Assembly (NCBI GenBank): GCA_028288905.1
Contig: JAQGHJ010000659.1
Coordinates: forward strand, 1 to 5,074
Source: Phycisphaerales bacterium
GTDB lineage: Bacteria > Planctomycetota > Phycisphaerae > Tepidisphaerales > Tepidisphaeraceae
Reading direction: 5' to 3'
DNA: 5,074 bases
Part shown: piece after piece, positions 5,042 to 5,074 of the stretch
Layout: the number at the start of each line of letters is the position of its first letter
Position numbering within the stretch: position 1 is the first letter of the stretch
Program-made: the position numbers and the translations under genes
Notes under the pieces: model-generated
Told to the model about the DNA's origin: nothing
The model's database searches: none
Seen by the model: the letters and a program-made list of their open reading frames with translations, nothing else

Positions 5042-5074
5042 GTTCAAATCGGCGCTGCCAACCGGTCCGGTCGC

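Noticed and set aside
5038..5055. GCCG-TTCAAAT-CGGC resembles the T-arm of a tRNA
   Set aside because: The loop matches the TTCRANY pattern, but the stem has only four pairs and I could find no matching acceptor, D or anticodon arms upstream and no CCA-type end.

Overview
The window is very GC-rich. All five recognisable protein genes lie on the + strand and are separated by GC-rich, palindrome-laden gaps. Most starts lack a clear Shine-Dalgarno sequence. Codon use (strong G/C third positions), a short lipoprotein-type alpha/beta hydrolase, and intergenic 'CCCTCTCCCGG...CCGGGGGAGGG' palindromes together suggest a planctomycete, most likely the Gemmata/Gemmataceae group. That assignment is inferred from style and family resemblance and was not tested by a search.

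Layout. (1) Bases 1-617 are the 3' part of a biotin--[acetyl-CoA-carboxylase] ligase; its beginning lies outside the window. (2) Bases 618-994 hold no convincing gene but contain a nested set of inverted repeats: two near-identical ~44-base copies facing each other, with a second inverted pair between them. (3) Bases 995-1798 encode a putative lipid-anchored alpha/beta-hydrolase-like protein. (4) A purine-rich then pyrimidine-rich spacer leads to a small membrane methyltransferase of the isoprenylcysteine carboxyl methyltransferase (ICMT/PEMT-like) type at 1906-2556. (5) After a short gap comes a ~470-residue acyltransferase-like protein of the condensation-domain/WS-DGAT superfamily, ending at 4101; its start codon is uncertain. 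(6) Bases 4102-4368 contain another inverted-repeat pair. (7) Bases 4369-4884 encode a cytoplasmic cyclophilin-type peptidylprolyl isomerase. (8) The last 190 bases contain three GC-rich hairpins and no recognisable gene.

How the genes relate. Biotin ligase and cyclophilin are housekeeping enzymes. The hydrolase, methyltransferase and acyltransferase between them could all act at or near membranes or lipids and are co-directional with gaps of 107 and 129 bases, so a shared transcript is possible, but nothing in the sequence proves a common pathway. I found no CRISPR array, phage or transposase gene, toxin-antitoxin pair or complete RNA gene. The least explained material is the family of intergenic inverted repeats and the acyltransferase with its variant active-site motif. 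I do not see a clear novel multi-gene system.
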